A stretch of 8,550 bases of DNA from Bacteroidota bacterium (GCA_021816545.1 JAKAXP010000096.1:1-8550); one strand, 5' to 3'. Shown: positions 1-6,643, counted from the stretch's first letter. Translations and numbers: made by a program. Notes: generated by a model from the letters alone, not told the origin.

Positions 1-333
1 CAATCCCTCCATGCCGCCGATGATATTTGTGTAGATGAATTCATCGGGCGACGTAATTGACCTGTCGACGTGTGATTCGGCGGCGAGGTGTATGACCCCG
101 TCAAACCGGAACTCTTCAAAAAGGGCATTGACTGCCTTTTTGTCAACTATGTCAACCTTGCGGAAGAGGTAATTGGGCTTCTTCTCAATGTCAGTCAGGT
201 TGCCCAGGTTTCCCGCATAGGTAAGCTTGTCAGCGTTGACAATCTTATAGTCAGGGTATTTGTTCACGAACCGCCTGATGACGTGTGACCCGATGAACCC
301 GGCGCCGCCGGTGATAAGTAAGGTTCTCTTCAT
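1..333 (-). CDS. rfbB: dTDP-glucose 4,6-dehydratase RmlB/RfbB, N-terminal 111 residues (partial, 3' end outside window)
   Basis: The reading frame is open from the ATG at 333 to the window edge. RmlB converts dTDP-glucose to dTDP-4-keto-6-deoxyglucose in the cytoplasm, the entry point to dTDP-rhamnose and other 6-deoxy sugars. The visible part starts MKRTLLITGGAGFIGSH, the NAD-binding GxxGxxG Rossmann motif at about residues 9-15. It continues with the family stretches DKLTYAGNL (35-43) and HLAAESHVDRS (82-92), then YTNIIGG. The catalytic YxxxK lies beyond the edge. The start is set by a 4-bp ATGA overlap with the galE stop, and AAGGAA just upstream is a plausible ribosome binding site. It is the last visible gene of the operon. 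The LTYAGNL and AAESHVDRS stretches favour RmlB over other extended short-chain dehydrogenases such as GalE or CapD. Confidence 0.95.
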   Translation of the reverse strand, partial: MKRTLLITGGAGFIGSHVIRRFVNKYPDYKIVNADKLTYAGNLGNLTDIEKKPNYLFRKVDIVDKKAVNALFEEFRFDGVIHLAAESHVDRSITSPDEFIYTNIIGGMEGL

Positions 334-1361
334 GATTCCTTGTTTTTCAGCCTGTTCTCCCAGCGCCACGCAGTCTCCATAGCCTCCTCAATTGATATCT
401 CTGTCTTCCAACCAAGCTCCCTGTTTGCCAGTGAGGGATCAGCCCAGATCTTCTCTATATCTCCTGCCCGGCGGTCTGTAAGGGAATACTTAAGTTTGAC
501 CCCGGTGGCTTTCTCAAAAGCAGCAATAGCCTCCAGTACTGATACACCCTTCCCCATGCCGAGGTTGAAGACCTCGTAGTTCGATTTGTTCTCCCCTTCC
601 AGCATCCTTCTCAGCGCCCTCACATGTGCCTTTGCCAGGTCAACAACATGCAGGTAATCGCGTATACATGATCCGTCCGGTGTGTCATAGTCAGTTCCGA
701 AAACCTTCAGCTCATCGCGGAGCCCAATGGCGGTCTGTGTTATGAACGGAACCAGGTTTTCCGGTACTCCGCGCGGGAGCTCTCCGATGAATGCCGTGGG
801 ATGGGCTCCAATTGGATTGAAATACCTGAGTGATACGGCCTTATGAGATTGTCGGGCAGCCATGGTGTCACGGATGATAATCTCACCGGCCTGCTTTGTG
901 TAGCCATACGGCGAAGCAGCCTCCTTCACCGGCGATGCTTCGGTCACGGGCAGCGAGTCAGGCTGGCCGTAGACTGTGCATGACGATGAAAAGACCATTA
1001 CCGGAGTATTGTGGAGCTCCATCATCTCAAGAAGGTTCATCAGCGAGACGAAGTTGTTTCTGTAGTATTCCAGGGGTTTTCTTACAGACTCACCTACTGC
1101 CTTGAAGGCGGCAAAGTGGATGATTGCATCGACATTGCCTTCGGAGATAAAAACTTCCTCAAGCTTTTTCCTGTCACAGAGGTCATACTCGTAAAAATTC
1201 GGGGTCACCCCGGTGATGGCGCGTATCCCCTCAAGTACCGATTTTTCCGAGTTATAAAGGTTGTCAATAATCACAACATCAAACCCGCCGGCTATCAGCT
1301 CAACGGCAGTATGTGACCCGATGTACCCTGTTCCTCCTGTGACGATTACCTTCTTTTTCAT
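330..1361 (-). CDS. galE: UDP-glucose/UDP-HexNAc 4-epimerase GalE, 343 aa
   Basis: NAD-dependent extended short-chain dehydrogenase that interconverts UDP-Glc and UDP-Gal, and in some members UDP-GlcNAc and UDP-GalNAc. Seen: TGGTGYIGSH (residues 8-17, GxxGxxG), HFAAFKAVGES (82-92), SSSCTVYG (125-132, with the catalytic Ser about 127), the YxxxK pair Y152/K156 in SPYGYTKQ, RYFNPIGAHP (179-188) and the GalE signature around TPDGSCIRDYLHVVDLAKAHV. The length is normal for the family. I chose the ATG at 1361, which forms TGATG with the upstream dehydrogenase stop and has GGAG 7-8 nt before it. An in-frame ATG at 1385 would add eight residues and overlap the neighbour by 25 bp. The residue matching E. 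coli Tyr299 appears to be Ile305 (GDIEKIWAD), so activity on N-acetylated sugars is possible. This is inference; the GalE family call is firm. Confidence 0.95.
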   Translation of the reverse strand: MKKKVIVTGGTGYIGSHTAVELIAGGFDVVIIDNLYNSEKSVLEGIRAITGVTPNFYEYDLCDRKKLEEVFISEGNVDAIIHFAAFKAVGESVRKPLEYYRNNFVSLMNLLEMMELHNTPVMVFSSSCTVYGQPDSLPVTEASPVKEAASPYGYTKQAGEIIIRDTMAARQSHKAVSLRYFNPIGAHPTAFIGELPRGVPENLVPFITQTAIGLRDELKVFGTDYDTPDGSCIRDYLHVVDLAKAHVRALRRMLEGENKSNYEVFNLGMGKGVSVLEAIAAFEKATGVKLKYSLTDRRAGDIEKIWADPSLANRELGWKTEISIEEAMETAWRWENRLKNKES

Positions 1362-2656
1362 CAGAGACTCCAGTAGGTCAGCCACCTCATTTTGTTCCTG
1401 AACAGACCCTTGAGGTCAACCAGTATCCCCCGCTCATTGAGAAGGTCAAGGAAGAACTTTTCCTCCAGGTCACGGTACTCCTTATGTGCAACTGCAACTA
1501 TTATCGCATCATATTTCCCTTCCGGGCCCTTCTTAAGATCAATTCCGTATTCATGCTTCACCTCCTCGTGCGATGCACCCGGGTCAATCACATCAACCTC
1601 CACCCCGAAGTCGCGCAGCTCATTGACCACATCTATCACCTTCGAATTGCGGATATCGGTTACATCTTCCTTGAAGGTCATTCCCATCACCAGTACACGT
1701 GCTCTGTCGGGGCTCTTGTGGGCTGCAATGAGCTTCTTTACTGTCTCCTTGCCGGCATATGCTCCCATGCTGTCATTTGTGAACCTGCCAGAGTCAATCA
1801 TCTGCGGGTGGTAGCCCATCGCCTTGGCTTTGTAAGAGAGGTAATAGGGATCTACCCCGATGCAGTGACCTCCAACCAGGCCGGGATAGAACTTCAGGAA
1901 GTTCCATTTGGTTCCGGCGGCCTCAAGCACTTCATATGTGTTGATGCCCATCCTGTTGAAGATGATTGACAGCTCGTTCATGAAGGCTATGTTGATGTCG
2001 CGCTGTGTGTTCTCAATGATCTTGGCTGCTTCGGCCACCTTTATTGATGAGGCACGGTGCACACCGGCCTGAATGATCATCTCGTATGTTTTTGCGATGT
2101 TTTCGGCTGATTCGGGATCGCAGCCGCTGGTGACCTTGACAATCTTTGTCAGGGTATGGTTGCGGTCGCCGGGGTTGATTCGCTCCGGTGAAAACCCGAT
2201 TTTGAAGTCGGCCGGGCACTTAAGCCCCGAGTACCTCTCAAGCACCGGGAGGCAGTCCTCTTCGGTACATCCGGGATAGACAGTTGACTCATACACAACA
2301 TAATCACCCTTCTTCAGTATCCGTCCGACAGTTTCCGAAGCCTTGAGCACAGGGGTAAGGTCGGGGAGGTTATGCTTGGTAACCGGCGTGGGCACTGCAA
2401 TAATATGGAAAGAAGCTTCGCGAAGATCCTCAGGGTCAGATGTAAACTTTATATCCGTTCCTTCAAATGCCTCATGTTCAAGCTCATTGCTGGGGTCAAT
2501 CCCCTTCTTCATCAGTTCAACACGGTCAGGCCTGATGTCAAAGCCAACCACTTTGATCTTCTTTGCAAATTCAAGGGCAATCGGAAGGCCTACGTAACCG
2601 AGGCCGATGAGGGAGAGTTTGGTCTCGCCTTTTACAAGTCTATCGTACATATTCAT
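1361..2656 (-). CDS. UDP-N-acetyl-hexosamine 6-dehydrogenase (TviB/WbpO type; WbpA role), 431 aa
   Basis: UDP-glucose/GDP-mannose dehydrogenase superfamily. It is predicted to oxidise C6 of UDP-GlcNAc with two NAD+ to give UDP-GlcNAcA, the first step of the pathway encoded here. Seen: Rossmann GLGYVGLPIA (18-27), VPTP (88-91), ESTVYPGCTEE (123-133), FSPERINPGD (155-164), K212/N216 in the central helix (AEAAKIIENTQRDINIAFMNE), catalytic Cys265 in GLVGGHCIGVDPYYL (259-273), and the C-terminal UDP-binding domain with MGMTFKEDVTDIRNSK (324-339). The wording around the cysteine matches the TviB/WbpO branch (UDP-GlcNAc or UDP-GalNAc) rather than P. aeruginosa WbpA, whose site I recall as GLGGHCIPIDPFYL. 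The ATG at 2656 overlaps the wbpB stop as ATGA. A second ATG two codons in is possible. The family is certain; the exact substrate is inferred from the neighbours. Confidence 0.93.
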   Translation of the reverse strand: MNMYDRLVKGETKLSLIGLGYVGLPIALEFAKKIKVVGFDIRPDRVELMKKGIDPSNELEHEAFEGTDIKFTSDPEDLREASFHIIAVPTPVTKHNLPDLTPVLKASETVGRILKKGDYVVYESTVYPGCTEEDCLPVLERYSGLKCPADFKIGFSPERINPGDRNHTLTKIVKVTSGCDPESAENIAKTYEMIIQAGVHRASSIKVAEAAKIIENTQRDINIAFMNELSIIFNRMGINTYEVLEAAGTKWNFLKFYPGLVGGHCIGVDPYYLSYKAKAMGYHPQMIDSGRFTNDSMGAYAGKETVKKLIAAHKSPDRARVLVMGMTFKEDVTDIRNSKVIDVVNELRDFGVEVDVIDPGASHEEVKHEYGIDLKKGPEGKYDAIIVAVAHKEYRDLEEKFFLDLLNERGILVDLKGLFRNKMRWLTYWSL

Positions 2657-3603
2657 TTTTTTGTTAGGGGATGATATTCTCCTGTCAGCACCGATAGTGC
2701 CGAATTTCTTATCTGGTAAACTGTTTCAATGCTCTGGCGTGCATCCTCGAGACCATAGCCGTTTCCTTTAAGTATCTCACGGTAGGTCACGGTATGGAGG
2801 TCGGTGAATCCTTCGGAGAATTCCAGCTCTTCGCCGTCAACGGTGATGTTCCTGTAGGTCCGCTTTCCCTTTTCCTTAACCTGGTCAGGAAGGTCATTGC
2901 AGTCGATGCTAAGGAACCATCTTACGCGAGCGTTTTCAAGCTCCAGGAAACCCGCCGCCTTGTCACGTTCAAGCAGGTGAACCCTGTTTGATACCACCGG
3001 TCCGAAGATCCATCCTAGCATGTCAAAGAAGTGAACCCCGATGTTGGTGGCTATTCCTCCGGATTTGTTTACGTCGCCTTTCCATGAAATATGGTACCAG
3101 TTGCCGCGGCTTGTTATATATGTCAGGTCGATGTCATGCTTCTTGCCCTTCGGTGCTGTCCTGATCTTTTCCCGCAGGTCCATGATAACCGGGTGGTAGC
3201 GGAGTTGCAGGATATTGTATATCCTTCGTCCGGTCTCCTTTTCTATCTCCTGGAGAGCTTCAATATTCCATGGGTTCAGCACTATCGGTTTTTCGCAGAT
3301 GGCGTCAGCCTGGTGTCGCAGTGCGAACCTGATGTGCGAGTCGTGCAGGTAGTTGGGAGAGCAGATGGATACATAATCAAGCTGTACGCCCACTCTTTTA
3401 AGCTTGTCGACATGCCTGTCGAACCTTTCGAATTCAACGAAGAAGTCACTCTCAGGGAAATAGCTGTCGAGTTTCCCGACGCAGTCGAATTTATCGAGGC
3501 TGGCCAGGAGCCGGTTTCCCGTATCCTTTATTGCCCTCAGGTGGCGTTCGGCTATGTAGCCTGCAACTCCTATGAGACCAAAGTTCTTAGGTGTATTGTT
3601 CAT
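2653..3603 (-). CDS. wbpB: UDP-GlcNAcA 3-dehydrogenase, WbpB/WlbA-like (Gfo/Idh/MocA family), 316 aa
   Basis: Predicted to oxidise C3 of UDP-GlcNAcA to the 3-oxo sugar that the aminotransferase then uses. In characterised WbpB the bound NADH is re-oxidised by 2-oxoglutarate, which links it to the WbpE reaction. Seen: N-terminal Rossmann GLIGVAGYIAERHLRAI (9-25), LDYVSICSPNYLH (75-87), the Gfo/Idh EKP motif (104-106, Lys105 catalytic), YNILQLRYHP (129-138), YITSRGNWY (162-170) and GGIATNIGVHFFDML (182-196, His191 catalytic-type). These stretches and the 316-residue length match P. aeruginosa WbpB as I remember it. I chose the ATG at 3603, because the Rossmann fold starts right after it and it lies 29 bp past the upstream stop. 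An extension to 3693 would overlap wbpD by about 60 bp with unrelated residues. No clear Shine-Dalgarno sequence is seen. Confidence 0.93.
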   Translation of the reverse strand: MNNTPKNFGLIGVAGYIAERHLRAIKDTGNRLLASLDKFDCVGKLDSYFPESDFFVEFERFDRHVDKLKRVGVQLDYVSICSPNYLHDSHIRFALRHQADAICEKPIVLNPWNIEALQEIEKETGRRIYNILQLRYHPVIMDLREKIRTAPKGKKHDIDLTYITSRGNWYHISWKGDVNKSGGIATNIGVHFFDMLGWIFGPVVSNRVHLLERDKAAGFLELENARVRWFLSIDCNDLPDQVKEKGKRTYRNITVDGEELEFSEGFTDLHTVTYREILKGNGYGLEDARQSIETVYQIRNSALSVLTGEYHPLTKK

Positions 3604-3632
3604 CAGAATATTTTTACGAAGGCATAAAAGTA

Positions 3633-4211
3633 TTAAATAATTCTTGTCACCTCCCCGCCGGAAAGCCTGTATTGCTGGCCGCTTTCGGGGCATACGGCGG
3701 TGCCTGATTCATCAAACGAGAGTTTGTGACCGTATTCCGAGACCCACCCTGTCTGGCGTGCCGGGTTGCCAACAACGAGGGCATATGGCTTCACCGGCTT
3801 TGTAATCACAGCCCCGGCACCGATGAGTGAATACTGCCCTATCTCATTGCCGCACACAATTGTGGCATTGGCACCAACAGAGGCTCCCCGCCTTACCATT
3901 GTTGTGACGTACTGATCACGCCTGATTACGGCACTGCGCGGGTTTATTATGTTTGTGAATACCATTGACGGTCCCAGGAATACATCGTCCTCACATATAA
4001 CTCCGGTATATATCGATACATTGTTCTGGACCTTTACATTATTTCCGAGTATGACGCCCGGGGAAATTACAACGTTCTGGCCGAGGTTGCAGTCCTCTCC
4101 GATTACGGATTCCTTCATAATATGGCTGAAGTGCCAGATTTTCGTTCCGCGGCCTATTGTGCAGCCTCCGTCTATCACCGCGGTCTCGTGTGCGAAGTAT
4201 TCCTTTTCCAT
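3633..4211 (-). CDS. wbpD: UDP-2-acetamido-3-amino-2,3-dideoxyglucuronate N-acetyltransferase, WbpD/WlbB-like, 192 aa
   Basis: Acetyl-CoA-dependent enzyme that acetylates the 3-amino group, the last step to UDP-GlcNAc(3NAc)A. Seen: left-handed beta-helix hexapeptide repeats through most of the protein (IGRGTKIWHFSHI at 19-31, VIGEDCNLGQNVVISPGVILGNNVKV at 36-61 and SVGANATIVCGNEIGQYSLIGAGAVIT at 111-137), interrupted by the loop MVFTNIINPRSAV (83-95) typical of WbpD/WlbB. The VVGNPARQTGWVSEYG closing segment (146-161) and a C-terminal tail with CPESGQQYRL (174-183) follow, both as I recall for this subfamily. It probably works as a trimer, which is family knowledge. The start is 8 bp after the wbpE stop with AGGA close to the ATG. 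Position between the aminotransferase and the 3-dehydrogenase supports this role over a generic sugar O-acetyltransferase. Confidence 0.93.
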   Translation of the reverse strand: MEKEYFAHETAVIDGGCTIGRGTKIWHFSHIMKESVIGEDCNLGQNVVISPGVILGNNVKVQNNVSIYTGVICEDDVFLGPSMVFTNIINPRSAVIRRDQYVTTMVRRGASVGANATIVCGNEIGQYSLIGAGAVITKPVKPYALVVGNPARQTGWVSEYGHKLSFDESGTAVCPESGQQYRLSGGEVTRII

Positions 4212-4219
4212 TTCCTGTT

Positions 4220-5347
4220 TCAGTTGAATTTTGACCTGATGCAGCCGGTTATATAGGAGAGCTGTTCATCATTCATTTCGGTGTGCATCGGAAGTGACAG
4301 TACCTCACCTGATAAGCGGGTGGTTACAGGGAAGTCGTCAGCGCCGTAACCAAGGTGAAGGTAGGCTTTCTGCATATGGAGCGGTACGGGGTAGTAGACC
4401 ATGGAGGGTATCCCTTCGTTTTCGAGGCACTCGCGCAGGCTGTTGCGCCTGCCTCCTTCAATCCTGAGGGTGTACTGGTGAAAGATATGCGTCGAGAACG
4501 CTGACCTTTGCGGCACTGTTATCCCGGGCAATCCGCCCAGCTCACGGTCATAGTGTTCCGCAGCCTTAAGCCGCGCCTCATTGAATTCATCAAGGTGGCG
4601 CAGCTTGACCCTGAGGATGGCGGCCTGGATTGTATCGAGACGGGAGTTGACCCCTATGGTGTCATGATAATACCTGACCTTCATCCCGTGGTTGGTGATG
4701 CTTCTGATCATGGCAGCCAGCCCGTCATCGTCAGTGAAGAGCGCTCCTCCGTCACCGTAACAACCCAGGTTCTTGGAGGGGAAGAAGGAGGTGCAGCCGA
4801 CAGTGCCCATCGTCCCGGCCTTCTTCACAGTGCCGTCGCTGAAGCGGTATTCGGCGCCTGTAGCCTGGGCAACATCTTCAATTATATGTATGCCGTGACT
4901 GTGTGCCAGTTCAAGTATCGGTTCCATGTCGGCACACTGGCCGAAGAGGTGAACCGGAACAATTGCCTTTGTATTGGGGGTGATGGCCTTCCGGATGGCC
5001 TCAACACTGATATTGAAGGTACCGGGGTCAGGCTCGACAAGGACGGTCTTCAGGCTGAGAAGTTCTATCACCTCCACAGTTGCGATGAAGGTGAAGTTGG
5101 TCGTAATCACCTCATCACCCGGTTTGAGACCCAGTGCCATCATTGCTATCTGGAGTGCATCCGTGCCGTTGGCACATGATATTACGTGACGCACCCCAAG
5201 ATATCGCTGCAGTTCCTCTTCGAAGAGACCGACATCGGGGCCCTTGATAAAGGCGGTGGAATTTATCACCCCTGCCACACTATTGTCAATATCGGCCTTA
5301 AGCCTCTCATACTGTGTACGGAGGTCCACCATCTCTATCTTTTTCAT
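4220..5347 (-). CDS. wbpE: UDP-2-acetamido-2-deoxy-3-oxoglucuronate aminotransferase, WbpE/WlbC-like (DegT/DnrJ/EryC1/StrS family), 375 aa
   Basis: PLP-dependent sugar aminotransferase expected to place an amino group from glutamate on C3 of the 3-oxo sugar made by WbpB. Seen: N-terminal VDLRTQYERLKADID (7-21), the phosphate-binding ANGTDALQIA (59-68), DEVITTNFTFIATVE (78-92), PVHLFGQCADM (131-141), EDVAQATGA (157-165, Asp158 binding the pyridine nitrogen), PLP lysine K192 in FFPSKNLGCYGDGGA, and the late MVYYPVPLHMQKAY segment. Length is typical. It is the first gene of the operon: the next gene to the right is divergent, so the promoter should lie in 5348-5451. The ATG at 5347 is preceded by only a weak AGAAG. 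Family and PLP site are certain; assignment to the 3-oxo-uronate rests on adjacency to wbpB and wbpD and on overall similarity. Confidence 0.93.
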   Translation of the reverse strand: MKKIEMVDLRTQYERLKADIDNSVAGVINSTAFIKGPDVGLFEEELQRYLGVRHVISCANGTDALQIAMMALGLKPGDEVITTNFTFIATVEVIELLSLKTVLVEPDPGTFNISVEAIRKAITPNTKAIVPVHLFGQCADMEPILELAHSHGIHIIEDVAQATGAEYRFSDGTVKKAGTMGTVGCTSFFPSKNLGCYGDGGALFTDDDGLAAMIRSITNHGMKVRYYHDTIGVNSRLDTIQAAILRVKLRHLDEFNEARLKAAEHYDRELGGLPGITVPQRSAFSTHIFHQYTLRIEGGRRNSLRECLENEGIPSMVYYPVPLHMQKAYLHLGYGADDFPVTTRLSGEVLSLPMHTEMNDEQLSYITGCIRSKFN

Positions 5348-5369
5348 CTTCTGAGCGCTATCTTAAAAG

Positions 5370-5377
5370 CGAAGATA
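5370..5377 (-). promoter_or_regulatory. weak candidate -7 element for the wbpE-led operon
   Basis: Read on the minus strand the bases are TATCTTCG, one mismatch from TAnnTTTG. A start near 5363 would leave a leader of about 15 nt before the wbpE ATG at 5347. There is no recognisable -33 box, so this is weak. It is listed because the promoter of this operon must lie in this gap unless transcription enters from further away. Confidence 0.25.
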
Positions 5378-5390
5378 ATGGATTTTATTT

Positions 5391-5419
5391 AACCCTTTTT
5401 CCGCTGCCGGAATCGGGTT
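5391..5419. repeat. 29-bp imperfect palindrome in the divergent promoter region
   Basis: On the plus strand the parts are AACCC (5391-5395), TTCCG (5399-5403), CTGC loop (5404-5407), CGGAA (5408-5412) and GGGTT (5415-5419), which makes two 5-bp arms with a 3/2 internal mismatch loop. It lies between the two candidate -7 elements. On the plus strand it is followed by a T-rich run (TTTCTTTTTT), so as RNA it resembles an intrinsic terminator; as DNA it could be an operator. Which one is not decidable from sequence. Confidence 0.5.
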
Positions 5420-5426
5420 TCTTTTT

Positions 5427-5434
5427 TATCTTTG
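5427..5434 (+). promoter_or_regulatory. candidate Bacteroidota -7 element for the HU-SPOR gene
   Basis: TATCTTTG matches the Bacteroidota sigma-ABfr -7 consensus TAnnTTTG exactly. It would place transcription start near 5438-5441, giving a leader of roughly 11-14 nt before the ATG at 5452. No TTG box is visible at the expected upstream distance, so this is a candidate only. Confidence 0.4.
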
Positions 5435-5451
5435 TTCATTATTCTCTCCAC

Positions 5452-6564
5452 ATGGCGAAGGATATCAGCGGACTTATCAGGGAACTTCTTTTAAAGCATG
5501 ACTGCGTCATTATTCCGGGGTTTGGTGCGTTCATAGGGAATTATTTCCCTGCACGTGTCGACCGGAAAGAGGGGCTCTTTGAACCTCCTTCAAGGAAGAT
5601 AACATTCAACCGTCACCTTACCGGGAACGACGGCCTCCTGATAGGTCATGTATCCTCTGTGATTGGTGTCGGATACGGGGAAGCGCGTGATATTGTCAAT
5701 GACTGGTCTGCTGACCTTAGAAGCAGAATCATGTCAGGCAACCCGCTCAATATAGACCATCTCGGCACCTTTTCGCTCAATTATGAGCATGCCATTGTGT
5801 TCGAGCCTGATCTCAACGTCAATTACCTCCTTTCATCATATGGTTTGAGTGCCTACCACCGGAAACCGGTGAGCGGCTTTGACGTGAGGAAGATGGCCAT
5901 AGAAAAGCGTCATGAACATGCCGTCAGCCAGCCCTCCATGCGAATACTTCTTACCAGGGCCGCAGTGATAATACCTGTGCTGGTGGCTCTTGCCCTCGTG
6001 CCGTTCAATGACCGCATCTTCAAAAGCAAAATCGAGGAGTCAAACCTCAATCCGCTTGCAAGAGCCGAGCTTGAGTTCAACCGTGAACAGATTGATGCCG
6101 ACAGGTCAGCTGCTGCCACCGAAGTAAATATAAACGTTGATGACACTGCTTCGGGCAGTGCCGTCAATGAAATGAAAGGCTCCCTGGGACTGACTGTTCC
6201 CGAAACAAAGGATGTTACTGAGCCGGCCGTTACGAAGACAGTGGCAGCCCCGGCGGTAAAGGTTCAGGCCAGGGAAGATGCCTCTGACACATCAATGAAC
6301 AGGGCGCCGGCGAGGAGACCTGCAGCCGTTGTGGTTGAAGACTACCGTTTCATGGTTATCATCGGCAGTTTCAAGGGTGAAGACAACGCCCTTACTATGG
6401 TGGAGAAGCTCCGCAGGATGGGCTATGACCCGGAGGTTGCGGGCGGACCTGACGGATTCCTGAGGGTCAGCGCCCAGGCGTTCCCAACACTTGACGAGGC
6501 AAAGGTTGTGCTTGACAGGCTGAAGAAGGATTACCCGGGAGCATGGGTGTTCAGATCGAGGTAG
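5452..6564 (+). CDS. HU/CCDC81-type domain, single-pass membrane protein with C-terminal SPOR domain, 370 aa
   Basis: The domain order is clear although the cellular role is not known to me. Residues about 1-130 look like the paired bacterial HU-CCDC81 domains (DISGLIRELLLKHDCVIIPGFGAFIGNY near the start; IDHLGTFSLNYEHAIVFEP at 101-119). A single hydrophobic helix follows at about 165-185 (ILLTRAAVIIPVLVALALVPF) after a basic stretch. Then comes a low-complexity Ala/Val/Thr/Asp-rich linker to about 295 and a SPOR domain at about 297-370 (YRFMVIIGSFKGEDNALTMVEKL ... GFLRVSAQAFPTLDEAKVVLDRLKK). SPOR domains bind denuded septal peptidoglycan, so the expected topology puts the HU part in the cytoplasm and SPOR in the periplasm. 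I chose the ATG at 5452 because the HU fold begins there. An in-frame ATG at 5314 would run back through the 5' end of wbpE on the opposite strand. No clear Shine-Dalgarno sequence is seen. The gene is divergent from the sugar operon and convergent with metG. Confidence 0.88.
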   Translation: MAKDISGLIRELLLKHDCVIIPGFGAFIGNYFPARVDRKEGLFEPPSRKITFNRHLTGNDGLLIGHVSSVIGVGYGEARDIVNDWSADLRSRIMSGNPLNIDHLGTFSLNYEHAIVFEPDLNVNYLLSSYGLSAYHRKPVSGFDVRKMAIEKRHEHAVSQPSMRILLTRAAVIIPVLVALALVPFNDRIFKSKIEESNLNPLARAELEFNREQIDADRSAAATEVNINVDDTASGSAVNEMKGSLGLTVPETKDVTEPAVTKTVAAPAVKVQAREDASDTSMNRAPARRPAAVVVEDYRFMVIIGSFKGEDNALTMVEKLRRMGYDPEVAGGPDGFLRVSAQAFPTLDEAKVVLDRLKKDYPGAWVFRSR

Positions 6565-6643
6565 TCGGCAGTACCGGTCAGCAGTCGGCAGAACAAATCA
6601 GCAGTAGGCAGTACCAGCCGGCAGTCGGCCATGATTTATTGCA
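6564..6643. repeat. degenerate 20-bp-period tandem repeat, four copies
   Basis: Units begin at 6564, 6584, 6604 and 6624, exactly 20 bp apart. Each begins GTCGGC or GTAGGC and ends GCA; the first three share the core GT(C/A)GGCAG(T/A)AC, while the middle of the fourth has diverged. The array starts at the last base of the HU-SPOR stop codon. It is non-coding by position and composition, although short chance frames cross it. Confidence 0.8.

Larger units (their letters stand above)
5348..5451. promoter_or_regulatory. divergent intergenic region between the sugar operon and the HU-SPOR gene
   Basis: This 104-bp gap separates two divergent start codons, so it should carry both promoters. It contains a TAnnTTTG-type element facing right, a one-mismatch version facing left and a 29-bp imperfect palindrome between them, listed separately. 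No convincing upstream TTG/TTTG box is found about 20 bp from either element. Promoter presence is inferred from gene layout. Confidence 0.7.

Noticed and set aside
88..288. 66-codon plus-strand frame
   Set aside because: Antisense to the rmlB N-terminus, which has clear RmlB motifs.
1362..1385. Longer N-terminus for galE
   Set aside because: Adds MADLLESL before the family's usual MKKKVIVTGG start and overlaps the upstream gene more than the neat TGATG junction does.
3091..3627. 178-codon plus-strand open frame
   Set aside because: Antisense to the well-supported wbpB gene, with no family-like sequence.
3604..3693. Longer N-terminus for wbpB
   Set aside because: It would overlap wbpD by about 60 bp and put 30 unrelated residues before the Rossmann strand that normally begins the protein.
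4508..5179. 223-codon plus-strand open frame
   Set aside because: It lies wholly antisense to wbpE, whose PLP-site motifs are intact, and its translation shows no recognisable domain.
5314..5451. Upstream in-frame start for the HU-SPOR gene
   Set aside because: The extra 46 residues run back through the divergent promoter region into the 5' end of wbpE and do not resemble the family; the HU fold starts at the ATG at 5452.
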